Origin: Tillandsia leiboldiana
Taxonomy: Eukaryota > Streptophyta > Magnoliopsida > Poales > Bromeliaceae
NCBI GenBank assembly: GCA_029204045.2
Contig: CM055071.1
Location: 18,634,867 to 18,698,866 of the forward strand
Length of the DNA: 64,000 nucleotides
Direction: 5' to 3'
The translations under genes were made by a program, and so were the position numbers. The notes beneath the pieces were generated by a model. It was not told the origin of the DNA. It was given only the letters and a program-made list of their open reading frames with translations, and did not search any database. This document shows, piece after piece, positions 1 through 9,522 of this stretch; position 1 is the first letter of the stretch; the number at the start of each line of letters is the position of its first letter.

Positions 1-972
1 GATGAACCGATACTGAGGACCAAAAAGTATGGTAGTACAGCCTTCATAAATATGGTCCCAGGTGGAGACAACCAAAAAAATGATGCATGTATTATGTTTT
101 GTCCAGTTACCAATGATCTCTACTCCAATATGAAAGAGTACCTTGATCTCCTTAACTTCCAAACCTCCACCAAGCCATTTAGCAACCCTAAGATCATTTT
201 AACAATTAACACAAAAAGGCCATATACACGGCTATAAATTACATCCATCAAATCTTTATGATATTTTCCAAGATAACAAGAAGAGAAATAAAAATGATTT
301 CCCAAACTGATAAAATGAAGAAATGATTTCTCATATGGCTGATAACGAAAAAATAAGAAGCTAAACATGAAGTATCAGACTTTCAAATGACTGAATATAT
401 GTGGCTTGCGATGGCCAAATATTATATGACACTTTGAAATGCAGCTCCTAACTGTAGAAATTTCAAAAGAGTAAAGTGCTGGTGTCAGTATGAGCTGTTA
501 TTCTCTAGTCCTCTGCACAAGAAAAATAAACAGCTGCTGCTTTTTCCCATTTACCAAAATCTATAAGATATATAATTTGAGAGTTTTACGAGGCTATATT
601 GAGCCACGTCACTATTTGCCTTCATATTGAGCCACGTTGCTCTTTAAGAAAGGAGCCAATGAAAATACTCAACATATTCAAAAATAATATTGGATGCACC
701 CGATGTACTCTAAACCAGTTCTAAAATATTTATTAAATATTTAAATAAACTATTTAAATATTTTATAGTATATATAATATATCATATTTTATTTTAGAAT
801 ATTATCATATATTTTATTAATTTTTTAATATACTTTGCGGTGTATGAGTATCAGATATTCTATTAATCCTCTAATATACTTTGCGGTGTATGAAACATTA
901 GTATATACTAGGTGCAAGCAAAAAAAAATTCTCTCTTTCTTTAAATTATGAGGGGCATTCCATTAACTATTC
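1..972. other. AT-rich interval, no gene recognised
   Basis: No reading frame here resembles a known protein, and the expected third exon of the F-box gene at 7863-8404 is not seen. There are two short direct repeats: a 14-bp copy pair at about 596 and 624, and a 22-bp pair at about 826 and 871. If the F-box gene is intact, this is part of a long intron. Otherwise it is intergenic. Confidence 0.5.
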
Positions 973-1473
973 TCTATACCGGGTGTATATAAATACATAC
1001 ACTACATACATAAAATCTATAATAAAAATTTTAAAATTTAATTCAGCAAATATATTTAAATTATTATATTTTATAAATAGGATATATTTAATTAAATTTA
1101 GATATAAAAAATTAGTTCTCTATGTGCATATAATAATTTATTCTTTTTTCAATCACTTTTAACAAAATAAAGACATTCTTATATATTTGGCAATTTAAAA
1201 TAAATTTTCTAATTTTAACTTTATAATTAAAAATTTTATTTATAAAAAAATTTAACCATTAAGTTTAATTGAATTTTTAAGTAAAATTATTATAATGCAA
1301 ATACTAAAAGTTAAAAAATATTAATAAAAATATAATGTATAAAAGGTTATACCAATTTTGTATATTTTTAAATTTTTTTATTATAATTTTTAGAATTTTA
1401 AAATTTTAATAATTATACATATTGATTGATTAAAATATTATCTATCCGCGGCGAAGCGCGGGCCCTACACTAG
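973..1473 (+). mobile_element. Helitron-like non-autonomous element (3' terminus clear, 5' end uncertain)
   Basis: At 1446-1473 a GC-rich hairpin (CCGCGG and GCGCGG arms) is followed by a short spacer and CTAG, with a T at 1474. Plant Helitrons end this way: a hairpin about 10 bp from a CTRR end, inserted before a host T. The body to the left is very AT-rich and noncoding. A TCTATACC-type start near 973 resembles Helitron 5' ends, but the base before it is not the expected A, so the left boundary is a guess. No Rep/helicase is encoded. Confidence 0.5.
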
Positions 1474-1474
1474 T

Positions 1475-2419
1475 GCTAAGTATAGAGTGAATAATTTTGA
1501 AACTGACCATTTTCTTTTTTCTTGCCAATATGTAGATAGCAATTTACTTTTTTTTTTCCCTTGCACAACAAGCGCCATGGAAAACATTTAGTAGTATATA
1601 TTATAATTTATATAATATATAAACATCAAAACTGTGTGGCACAGAAAATTTCCTTTTATTGCAGTACTCATTCACTTATTTCCATATACAAGGATGCAAA
1701 TACCAAAGATAAAGCAACTAGACGACACATAAAAAATCTGTACTTGCAAATATATAATAGCAGTCTGCTCCTAATGATAGGAAAAACTTTGATGTTCTGA
1801 GCTGTTTTAGAAAATAACCATGATGATGATAGGTGGTCGTGAATCTCATCAAGTTGTAATCGACGATGAGAATTGGCAATGGTAATGAGCTCCGGTTTTG
1901 CAAATGATTATGGTTGCCTATTATGTTGGCAACAATAAAGGTAGCCTGTAAGGATGGTGACCATGGCCAGTGATGGTGGTGGCAGACCGGCAGCAGTCCC
2001 CAGTGTCAGTGGTCAGTGGCAGCGATGGTGGCCTGATGGTCAACCGATACCAACCGGCAGTGGTGGGCAATGGACACTAGTATAGGTTATGATGGGTGAC
2101 AGAGGTCACAACCACTGAGGGTAGCAAACACCAGAGATGGTTTCAGCGATGATATTAGCAAAAAGGGTGCCAGTTGATGGTGGCAACTAGATTGGTTGGG
2201 GGACATAGGTGAGCAATGGTTAGTCACAAAAGCTGGTTACTTCAAGTTTGAGGGCCAGTGGTGGGGTGGGTGTTGTTTGAAAATCATGGCTTATGGTCAA
2301 TAGTTGTTGATGGTTTCACCAACTTGCGTTTATGATTGTCGTGGTGGCAAATAGTGATGGTCGAACTCAGCAGTCACCACCATCGGTGTTGGCATATGGG
2401 CACATTGACGAACAGTAGT
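1475..2419. other. Unclassified degenerate interval with GGTGG/GATGG-rich part
   Basis: From about 1830 to 2410 the plus strand is rich in short GGTGG, GATGG and CAGTGG words, like decayed trinucleotide or minisatellite DNA. No coding frame or transposon end was recognised. It ends at the GAATG target site of the solo LTR that starts at 2425. Confidence 0.4.
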
Positions 2420-4165
2420 GAATGTGTAATATTTGTAAATTTTTAATTTCTGGATTTAACTCTTTGAATTTGTGAATTTGAATAAAGTTAGAAATTTTAT
2501 TCTGGAAACTTTAAAGAGGGTATCATTTTCATCGTATTGAGGAATAATTTCTCGAAAATTAAATCACAAGGTGGTAGGTGGATCAACGAAGGGAGTGGTC
2601 AAGTCTGTTTTCTGATTCGCTGTGTTGATTGCACGAAAAAGCGTGAAAAAAAAGGGACTTGACGAAAAATCATGAAAATTGGGTTTTTCTCTGTAAAACC
2701 CAATTTTCAAGAAAAAGAAAATCGTCATCTGGACGGCGCCGTCTAGCTGAAGACGGTTGTGCAATCAAATTTCAAATCCGATATCCCAATCTTCCAGATC
2801 GACACATTTTGCGAGAAAAGTGGACCAGAAAACCCGATTTTAGTGATTTCAAGTAAAATCACAGCAATTCTGCTCCGGAATTTGTGAAATCTGTCGAATT
2901 GGGGTGAGTTGGCGTTGGGCACGCCTTTCGAGAATTTAAAATTGAAAATACAAAATTATGGGGTCAAAAAGAAGAGATAAATATCTTGGGGGCATGGATG
3001 TAATTATTCTAAAATGTGTAAAAAGGGGTATTCTTGTTGGACTTAGATTAGGGCTAAGGGAAAACCTAATCCTTAATTAAATCTCTTAATCCTTCTTCTT
3101 CCTCCTCCACAGCCACCAAGAGAACCCTCTTTTCCTTTTTCCCCATCCAATCCGTACACCGTCGCGCCGACGAAACTGGAGCTGGAGAAGAAGAGGACTC
3201 AGGCCTCATCCCTATGCTGAAGATCCGGGCGCCCTTGGACCGCAGCCCCCTGCCAACTGAGCGTCGCACGCGGAAAACCTAGCACACGCGTGCGTGGGCC
3301 GAACCGCCCAGCCCACGCGGGACTCCCCCTCATCCTCGGACACCCTGCACGAGCCGGGCGCCCGCACTCAACAGCCGCGCCTAGCAGTGCGGACTAGTAG
3401 CGCCACGCACCAGGCCTAGGCCGCGCGGGCCCCGAGAGCGTGTAGGCGTGCGCGGGTGAAGCGACGCCGCCAGCGACCCCTCCTCCTTCCCTTGTTCCCG
3501 GGCGCCCTCTCTTCCTAGGGTGAGCCCGAATCCAGGAAACTTGGATTTTTTTCTTCTTTTTCTCTGCTGCTCTCTTTCCTAACAGAGTTTCTTCTCTCTC
3601 TGTTAGCAGCAGTTTGAGGGCTGATCCGAGCCTGCTCCCTCTTCGTTGCAAACGTCGCAGCGACGCCGCCAAGCCTTAAATCATTTCAGTTTGCATGTCG
3701 GGCTGCGCCATCCCCGACGAAGTTGGTTTTTTTGGACATTCGGAGTGATCCGGAACGCTTCTCAATTATCGCCTTCGCTCCGGACAGTGAGCCCGGCATT
3801 TCGCATGTCGAGATCTACCAACCCTCGCCGCCGGTTCATCTCCGAAGTGCGCGGTTTGCGGTAAAAATCGTATTTACCCGCTTTTTATTTTATTGTGCAA
3901 TTATTGGAGTATTTAGGATCCAAAATGCAAATCGGCCGTGTTAAGGATTTTGTGTTGGCGTATTTCGTGAAGTGTGCTAAGCCTTGAAGATTGAAGATGA
4001 AGAATTGTGGATCATATACATCAATCTCAAGAAGAATGAATTCAAAAGGATCAGGTACGTTTAACTAAATAATTTTGGTGATCCGAATACATGTGTAGTT
4101 TAGAAACACTTGGAATATTTTTCATTGCTTAAAAATAAAAAACTGGACAATTTGAGTGTTCAGGA

Positions 4166-4387
4166 TCCGGATCAGGACCATCCAGTCCGGACCCCGAACA
4201 TGGGTTTGTTCATGCGGAATTCCAGTCCAGATCAGCCTCCTTTGAGTCCGGACCCCAAACCGTGTGTTTGCTGAAATCGCATGAACAGTCCGGATCAGGC
4301 CACATCCAGTCCGGACCCCGAACTGTTTTTTTCAGAAAATTCTCTAGAAAAAGGCGACAGTCCGGATCAGCCAAAATCCAGCCCGGA
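4166..4387 (+). promoter_or_regulatory. Four paired TCCGGA sites upstream of the SIRE-1 TATA box
   Basis: Sites start at 4166/4186, 4226/4247 (the first reads TCCAGA), 4289/4310 and 4361/4382 (the second reads CCCGGA). Spacing within pairs is 20, 21, 21 and 21 bp; pair-to-pair distances are 60, 63 and 72 bp. The second member of the first three pairs is followed by CCCC(G/A)AA. The array ends about 70 bp before the TATA box. The LTR at 61109 has the same layout with different flanking bases. An enhancer role is inferred. Confidence 0.6.
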
Positions 4388-4454
4388 CCGCCGTGCGGGA
4401 AAAAGTTTGTTAAGTCAGTTTTTGATGCTTAGCTCTTTCCAAAGGTTTCTAACC

Positions 4455-4462
4455 TATAAATA
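4455..4462 (+). promoter_or_regulatory. TATA box of SIRE-1 LTR
   Basis: TATAAATA in the context CTATAAATAGA, conserved at the equivalent place in the SIRE LTRs at 35672 and 61726. It is the likely Pol II core promoter, with a start site expected about 30 bp downstream. Confidence 0.7.
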
Positions 4463-4725
4463 GACCCTAATTTCATCTTTTAGGATTAATCCATGTAATC
4501 CAAAAACGGAAAAATCCACACATATAAAGAAGAAAGGAAAAACACGATTAATATCATGTTTCTTCATCTATATTGTTCAATTTGATTCTAGGGTTTCCAA
4601 ACTCTCTATTTCTTGTAGAATCAAATTGATGAATACTTAGATGGTAATTTCTTGTCTATCTATAATCTAAGTATTCGGCGGATTATCATCACCAATAAAC
4701 AAAACAACGATTTCCCAAAATCGGC

Positions 4726-4904
4726 GCGTGGATTCGCATGGCCTTGTGGATTCAAGGTGCTACCGCTTTCGTGGATTCGAAGCGAGGTACGTTCGTGTGA
4801 TCGATACGTGCTACATTGGTGAAGACCGTGGATTCGGTTGGACGTCGTGGATTCGACGTTGGACGTCGTGGATTCGGCGTTGGACGCAAATCGTGGATTC
4901 GAGG
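4726..4904 (+). repeat. Array of hairpins with constant GTGGATTC loop (SIRE-1)
   Basis: GTGGATTC occurs at 4728, 4746, 4771, 4828, 4847, 4868 and 4893. Most copies are flanked by self-complementary arms that differ from copy to copy: CCTT/AAGG, GCTTTC/GAAGC, ACC/GGT, ACGTC/GACGT, ACGTC/GGCGT. The first and last have only 2-bp stems. The array is downstream of the TATA box, so it should lie in the transcribed leader. Confidence 0.6.
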
Positions 4905-5967
4905 AGCGTTGTGGAGCGAGCGGAGAAGATCTACTCGAAGCGTATGGAACAGGTTGAGTCGTAGTGTTACGGTAAATCACCTTGTACGAGTTTAATCTTA
5001 GTGGATTTCGCCGTGTTATCGGTCCCGTGATTTTTTACTCCTGTGACAGAGATTTCCACGTAAAATCTTGCGTACTTTATTTATTTTCCGCATTGGGTTA
5101 TTTTTTACGCAACGATTTGGTGCGTTTATTGTTTACACCTATTCACCCCCCCTCTAGGTGGTTTTTTTCCTATTCAGATCCATTATTCACATAACCCACA
5201 GGCCGCACGGGTTGCCTCGGGCAACGTGCACAGACCCTTTGGACTACTTGTCCATGATTCGCGACCTTCGTGGAGCATAATCGGGGTTCCGGAGTCGATT
5301 CCGGCAATTTCGAAAATCCGTTCAGCATAATTGCACTTAGGGATATTTAATGTTTACAATTCTGGTGTTTGCTATCCGGACACCTGTTTTGGTACGTTTT
5401 GGGACAGCGGGTGATCTATTTTGTTGGTTGGGACCTTTCAGAGCGGTTTAGAGGTTCCGGGTGTGTTTCGAGAGTTTTCGATGGGCTCTGAGAGTCCGGT
5501 TTAATGAAATGTTTCTTCCGAGGGTTTTGGGATTGAGAGATGGGTGATCTTGAGTCGTAGAGTCTAGTTTTGACTCGGTAGACCTTTTGTAGGTCCGGTC
5601 GGTGATTAGGAGTATCGTGAGAGTTAGGTGCTTCGCCGATTCAGGTGGGTACTTCGATCCGAAGTCGATACAATGGTGCTAGCTCGGTGATGTTCCTTCT
5701 TCCCCTTTTTACTTGCTATACACACCTTGCATGTTGAGCACATATCACCACTTGACTTCATAGTTATTTGCTCTACTTTCTTTCCATACATGTCTATCAT
5801 AATCTAGTTGTAGAGCGGTATTTATTCGTATAGCATTATACATGTCGGTTGACCTGTTTGGTCGGTGTGACACATATATATGAGATTGGATGACCTTCTT
5901 GGTCGGTAATTTTCCTTGTGGACTTGTTGGCTATCAATCGTCACAGCTTGTTTAGTGCATTTCGCGT

Positions 5968-6957
5968 ACACCAGCGGTTTGGCCACCACAAGAGTGTTCT
6001 TTTTCGGAAAAGTGGTCGTACTTCCGACCCGTGAGCCCGATGCGGCCCCTGTTAGGATTATATGCCAGGTTGAGCATAGTGTGACATTTGCCTGAGGTCT
6101 TTTGACCAACATGGTGACTGATTGGTTTATACTTTTGGACTATCCATCCGGTTGCGGCACACATTTTATTACAGTAGCGGTAGTTGTTTATACAACATTC
6201 TTTCTTTTCCTGTTATATTATGCTACTGTAGTATTACCGTTTTCATACCATTGTTTATCTTTGGTTACCAGTGAGTGCAGCTCGCCTTCGTCGGCTTGCG
6301 GTACCCACTGGGAGACCCTAGTTGGTTTCCCACTACCCCTCAGTTGCAGGTACTGCGGGAGGTGACGGCCGGAACGGTACGTGAGGCGACGACATAGCTA
6401 GAGAGCCTAGCGGTCCCGAGATTTACATTCAGTACCTTATAGTTTTATTCTCTTTCGACCATGTTTTTATTTGTCGATGAGTCTAGATATGTGGCGGTTT
6501 AGTTTATGTTTGATTGTTTGATGAATTAACAATTGGATTGAATAACCAGTGGATTCTTGTCATTATGATCTCATGGTTTTATGCAAAAAAATATTTTCTA
6601 CCCCTCGTGATAGTCGGTTTTCAAAAGATTATGTTTTCGTGTGAGAAACCGTTTGAAAAGAATTTTTGTTTTCATTGTGTTATTAGATTTCAAATAAGGT
6701 TTCTAGGTGGGAAACGCTTTCAAAAGAATAGGAATGCTTGATAATCTGTGAATTGCATCATCTGCGGTAAGGACACTGTAGAGCATTAAAGCATCATGTC
6801 TAAGGATCATATAGTTGAATGTGTATCCTCTGTGATTACGGTGTTTGTGTGTGAGATGAAAATTGATGGTTGAGTTATTGTACAGTGTGTGACGCCGTGC
6901 AAATATAGGGAAGGTTCTGTCCGTGTAAACAGAGGATTACCTGTATTTGTGGCGGGT
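5968..6957 (+). other. Conserved hairpins H1, H2 and H3 in solo LTR T1
   Basis: H1 (5968-5997) has the TTGGCC loop with imperfect arms. H2 has two copies: 6633-6649 (loop GTGTG) and 6699-6715 (GTTTC/GAAAC arms). H3 is at 6900-6949: a 10-bp outer stem (CAAATATAGG with CCTGTATTTG) and an inner TCTGT/ACAGA stem, followed by GGCGGGTCTG. Arm sequences differ from the other Tekay LTRs while pairing is largely kept. Confidence 0.55.
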
Positions 6958-7089
6958 CTGTCGGTCCCATGGGAAAGATTTTCAAAAAAAAAAAAAAAAA
7001 ACAGGGGCATTTTCTGCTAACTCTGTTTCCAAACTAGCCCTATTTCTAAAAGTGGCTTTACAAAGCGAACCCCGGGGCGTGATAGAATG

Positions 7090-7862
7090 ATGATGGTGGA
7101 ACCTAGTGACTTGGTGCACGAAGATGTTTACTATCAACTGTAGATCTGTAGCCAGCTAGAGCATAGGACAATAGTGTGTGTAAGCGGTGTGAATAATGTA
7201 GCAACTAAAGGTTGCTGATAAGCATTTTTGGATCGTACAGATCTATGAATTTAATTCATAGCCACATAGGTGCCGGATACCTAGGAATTTGATTCCTGGG
7301 AATCGTATTCTTTGGGGCATTCTTTCAATGTAAATAAAATACATCACCGACCAGGCAACCATAGCAATAATATGCTTGATAATCTGATTCCTAGGAAACC
7401 AACTCTCTGGTAAACTCTTATAATTTGCGGAGCGCACACATCATAAAGTTTGTAATAGTCTGTAAGCACAAAATTGAAGTTCGAAGAAAAATAGCATAGA
7501 AATTCCAAAAAGAAAGAAGTTATACAATAAGAAAGTCTTAGTAATTTGAGTAGCTAAATTTACATCGATGAATTTAAACAACAACAATGGCTTTAACTAT
7601 TCTGCACAGTAATTTGTACTCAACTGAGATATACTTAAGCACCCATAAGAAAATAAGAAAATGACAAGATTTCATTAACAACACTATAATAGCCACAGAG
7701 AAACACCTAAACATAACCATAATCAGCAACAAGGTATCTTCACTTGTTTCCTAGACATAGCTAAACAAAGCATACTATTGACAGAGCAAATACCTAGAGA
7801 TAGGCAAAATAAAAAGAAAGAAGAAGAAACAACTGCAATTTACTTGACAAACTATATAATAC
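7090..7862 (-). other. Sequence downstream of F-box exon 2 (probable intron)
   Basis: AT-rich and noncoding. It begins right after the solo LTR target duplication and ends at the splice donor of exon 2 (GT at 7861-7862, read on the minus strand). No coding homology was seen. Confidence 0.5.
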
Positions 7863-8404
7863 CTAGATTCTTCAGTTGGGATGTAATTCCAGTATCTCCG
7901 ATCATCGATTCCTGTAATCGACAGAGCCTTCGACGAAATCAACATGAAAGTACCCCCCCTCTTCTTCTCCAGCCAAAATTCCTGCACCACAAGCACGTCA
8001 AATTCACACCCACCAATAAGATTAAGAACTAAAACCTCGAGATCATACACAAGATTCCCCTAATTCTATCACACCTTAGTGCCACCGTCGAAGGGGTTGC
8101 GGCGGCAGAGCCAAGCGTACATCTCCTTCTTGGTGAGCACCCACTTTGCGGGGGAATCGTCGCTGAGGGCCATCGCCATCAGGTATCCGTAGTTCCTCGG
8201 CAGCTTCACGTCCCAGATGGCGTCGGCCGACGCCGCCCCGCGGAAGGTGCGGCTGAGGAGCGCCATTCGGCAGATCTCCGGCGGGTCGAGGTGGAGCAGC
8301 ACCTCGGCCACGCAGCTCTCCGGCAGGTCCGCCAGCACCGTCCGGCGGGGTCCGCAGCCCTCGTCCCCTTCCGTCCCCAGCATGCTCGACGCCCCCGCCC
8401 CCAT
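7863..8404 (-). CDS. PP2-A13: F-box protein PP2-A13-like, exons 1 and 2 (3' part missing from window)
   Basis: Exon 1 is 8404-8075 (110 codons, ATG at 8404, ends AAG before a GT donor at 8074-8073). A 93-bp intron follows with a GCAG acceptor. Exon 2 is 7981-7863 (119 nt, ends in phase 2 before GTATTA). The predicted protein has an F-box at about residues 24-70 (LADLPESCVAEVLLHLDPPE) and continues with FWLEKK, SSKALSITGIDDRRYW and IPTEESR, the characteristic start of the phloem-lectin PP2-like domain. Family members act as substrate receptors of SCF ubiquitin ligases through SKP1 binding, and the PP2 domain is thought to bind sugars or glycoproteins. The third exon, expected to carry most of the PP2 domain, is not visible down to position 1. 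Either the second intron exceeds 7.8 kb or the gene is truncated. Confidence 0.85.
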
Positions 8405-8410
8405 CCCCGA

Positions 8411-8450
8411 AACCCTAACCCTAACCCTAACCCTAACCCTAACCCTAACC
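8411..8450. repeat. Six tandem CCCTAA units just upstream of the F-box ATG
   Basis: Six perfect CCCTAA units begin 7 nt upstream of the start codon. Read in gene orientation they are TTAGGG repeats, the 6-bp human/Asparagales type and not the usual plant TTTAGGG. They would be in the 5' UTR and could form a G-quadruplex in the mRNA. Short telo-box motifs are common in plant promoters; this run is longer than a typical telo box. Confidence 0.85.
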
Positions 8451-8865
8451 TTAGCCCTAGACGGTGATCCGGGTGGAGTTTAGCGGGAGTAGAGGGTGAG
8501 GGATTTGGAGGAGAGGAGGAGGAGGGGGGAGAGGCGGGAGCGCTTGGAGGAGGGGGGGAGGTTAGGGAAGAGGAGGAGAAGGAGGAAGGGGAGGAGGAGG
8601 AGGGGGCGAGCGCCCATGGAGGGAGCGAGGGGGCAGCGTAGGGGGTGCCGTTGGGGAAGGAGAAGAGAGGAATAAAGTTATTCCGAGGGGGGAGGGGGGA
8701 TAAGTGGGGGGATTGAAGATAAGATAGAGGTGCGGTGCGGTGCGGTGGGAATAAATGCGCTCGGATTTATTCTAATTTTAGTGGGTGGGGTGTGGGGACT
8801 GGGGAAGGAATAAAGAGTAGGAATAGTGGATGGAGGATGTGGCGCAGTAAAAGCCAGAAATGAGA

Positions 8866-8866
<1 letters not shown>
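8451..8866 (-). promoter_or_regulatory. 5' flank / 5' UTR of the F-box gene, purine-rich
   Basis: From about 8475 to 8720 the plus strand is nearly all G and A (GGAGGAG-type), so the gene's sense strand is CT-rich, as in many plant 5' UTRs. No clear TATA box was identified. The original promoter is now split by the retrotransposon at 8931. Confidence 0.45.

Positions 8867-8930
<64 letters not shown>
8867..8930. repeat. (TG)n(AG)n microsatellite, retrotransposon target site
   Basis: 16 TG units (8867-8898) then 16 AG units (8899-8930). The AG tract resumes at 25273 on the far side of the inserted element, so the insertion landed inside it. Confidence 0.95.
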
Positions 8931-8932
<2 letters not shown>

Positions 8933-9492
8933 TTACAATCCTGATCCGCTCGTCGGTAGGCGATGATGTGAGGAATGCTGAGCCGCGGCGGCGGAGATGA
9001 TGGCGCGCCCCAATGGGGTGAATGCAGAATTTTTGAGAGGAAATTGAAGAGGATGGGAATGAGAGGGGAAGAGAAGAGAAGGGAGGAGAGGAGAGGAGAA
9101 GAGTAGAGAAGAGAATTGGGGAAGAAGTTAATTGTATTCTCATGCATGCGTTACACCTTACTTGCCTCACTATTTGTTCCCTAAGCTGGGGCTACGCTGT
9201 AATTACAATAGTGCTCAAAGTAAAATAAAATACTAACTATAAGGGACTAGCTGGGCCTCCTATCCTTATTGGGGCTGCCTCGATGGGCCACACTGGCGGG
9301 CTCATAAAGAGCAACCTGTGGCCCACCGGGCCTCCCCTGCTGGACCTCTGAGGGCCGACCACCGAACCCCTCACCCCTTTACTACTTCTGTAACTCTTAG
9401 ATTCTCCACTTCCTATCTCTTACCTCCCCACCTACCGCACGACTACCTTGTGCCCTAGTTCTCTCCCCCCTTCCCTCCTACTACCGGTTACA
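8931..9492 (-). repeat. 3' LTR (element orientation) of the Reina-like element
   Basis: 562 bp, the partner of 24711-25272. It lies nearest the F-box gene and has the same orientation, so transcription from it could enter the gene's 5' UTR; this is inference. Confidence 0.92.
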
Positions 9493-9508
9493 CCCCTTCC
9501 CCCTTCGA
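9493..9508 (-). other. Polypurine tract of the Reina-like element
   Basis: On the minus strand a GGGGGAAGGGG-type purine run directly precedes the LTR, as needed to prime plus-strand DNA synthesis. Confidence 0.75.
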
Positions 9509-9522
9509 GGCGATCCTTGTCC

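Larger units (their letters stand above)
3939..5200 (+). mobile_element. SIRE-type Copia solo LTR (SIRE-1)
   Basis: It starts TGTTAAGGATTTT and ends ACCCACA, with target duplication GGCCG at 3934-3938 and 5201-5205. It is alignable by eye with the SIRE LTRs at 35164 and 61109: the same opening, a conserved stretch around 3990-4130, a TATA box, the GTGGATTC hairpins, and the CCTATTCACCCCCCCTCTAG block near the end. It is 1,262 bp with no internal region. It is more diverged from the other two than they are from each other. Confidence 0.85.
2425..7084 (+). mobile_element. Tekay-type Gypsy solo LTR (T1), split by a nested SIRE solo LTR
   Basis: It starts TGTAATATTTG and ends CCCCGGGGCGTGATA, the same end as the other Tekay LTRs here except for CA to TA. 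The 5-bp target duplication GAATG flanks it at 2420-2424 and 7085-7089. There is no primer-binding site or coding region, so it is a solo LTR. Without the nested insertion and its duplicated target it is about 3.4 kb. It carries the conserved AG/GTGGGT motif (5643-5650) and the three hairpins seen in the other Tekay LTRs, the first with mismatches, so it is older than the others. It lies antisense to the F-box gene. Confidence 0.8.

Noticed and set aside
4055..4062. AG/GTACGT splice-donor-like motif in SIRE LTRs (also near 35369 and 61327)
   Set aside because: It is upstream of the TATA box, so it would not be in the transcript starting in the same LTR.
8411..8450. Chromosome end or interstitial telomere
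   Set aside because: Only six units, inside a gene's 5' UTR, with unique sequence on both sides.
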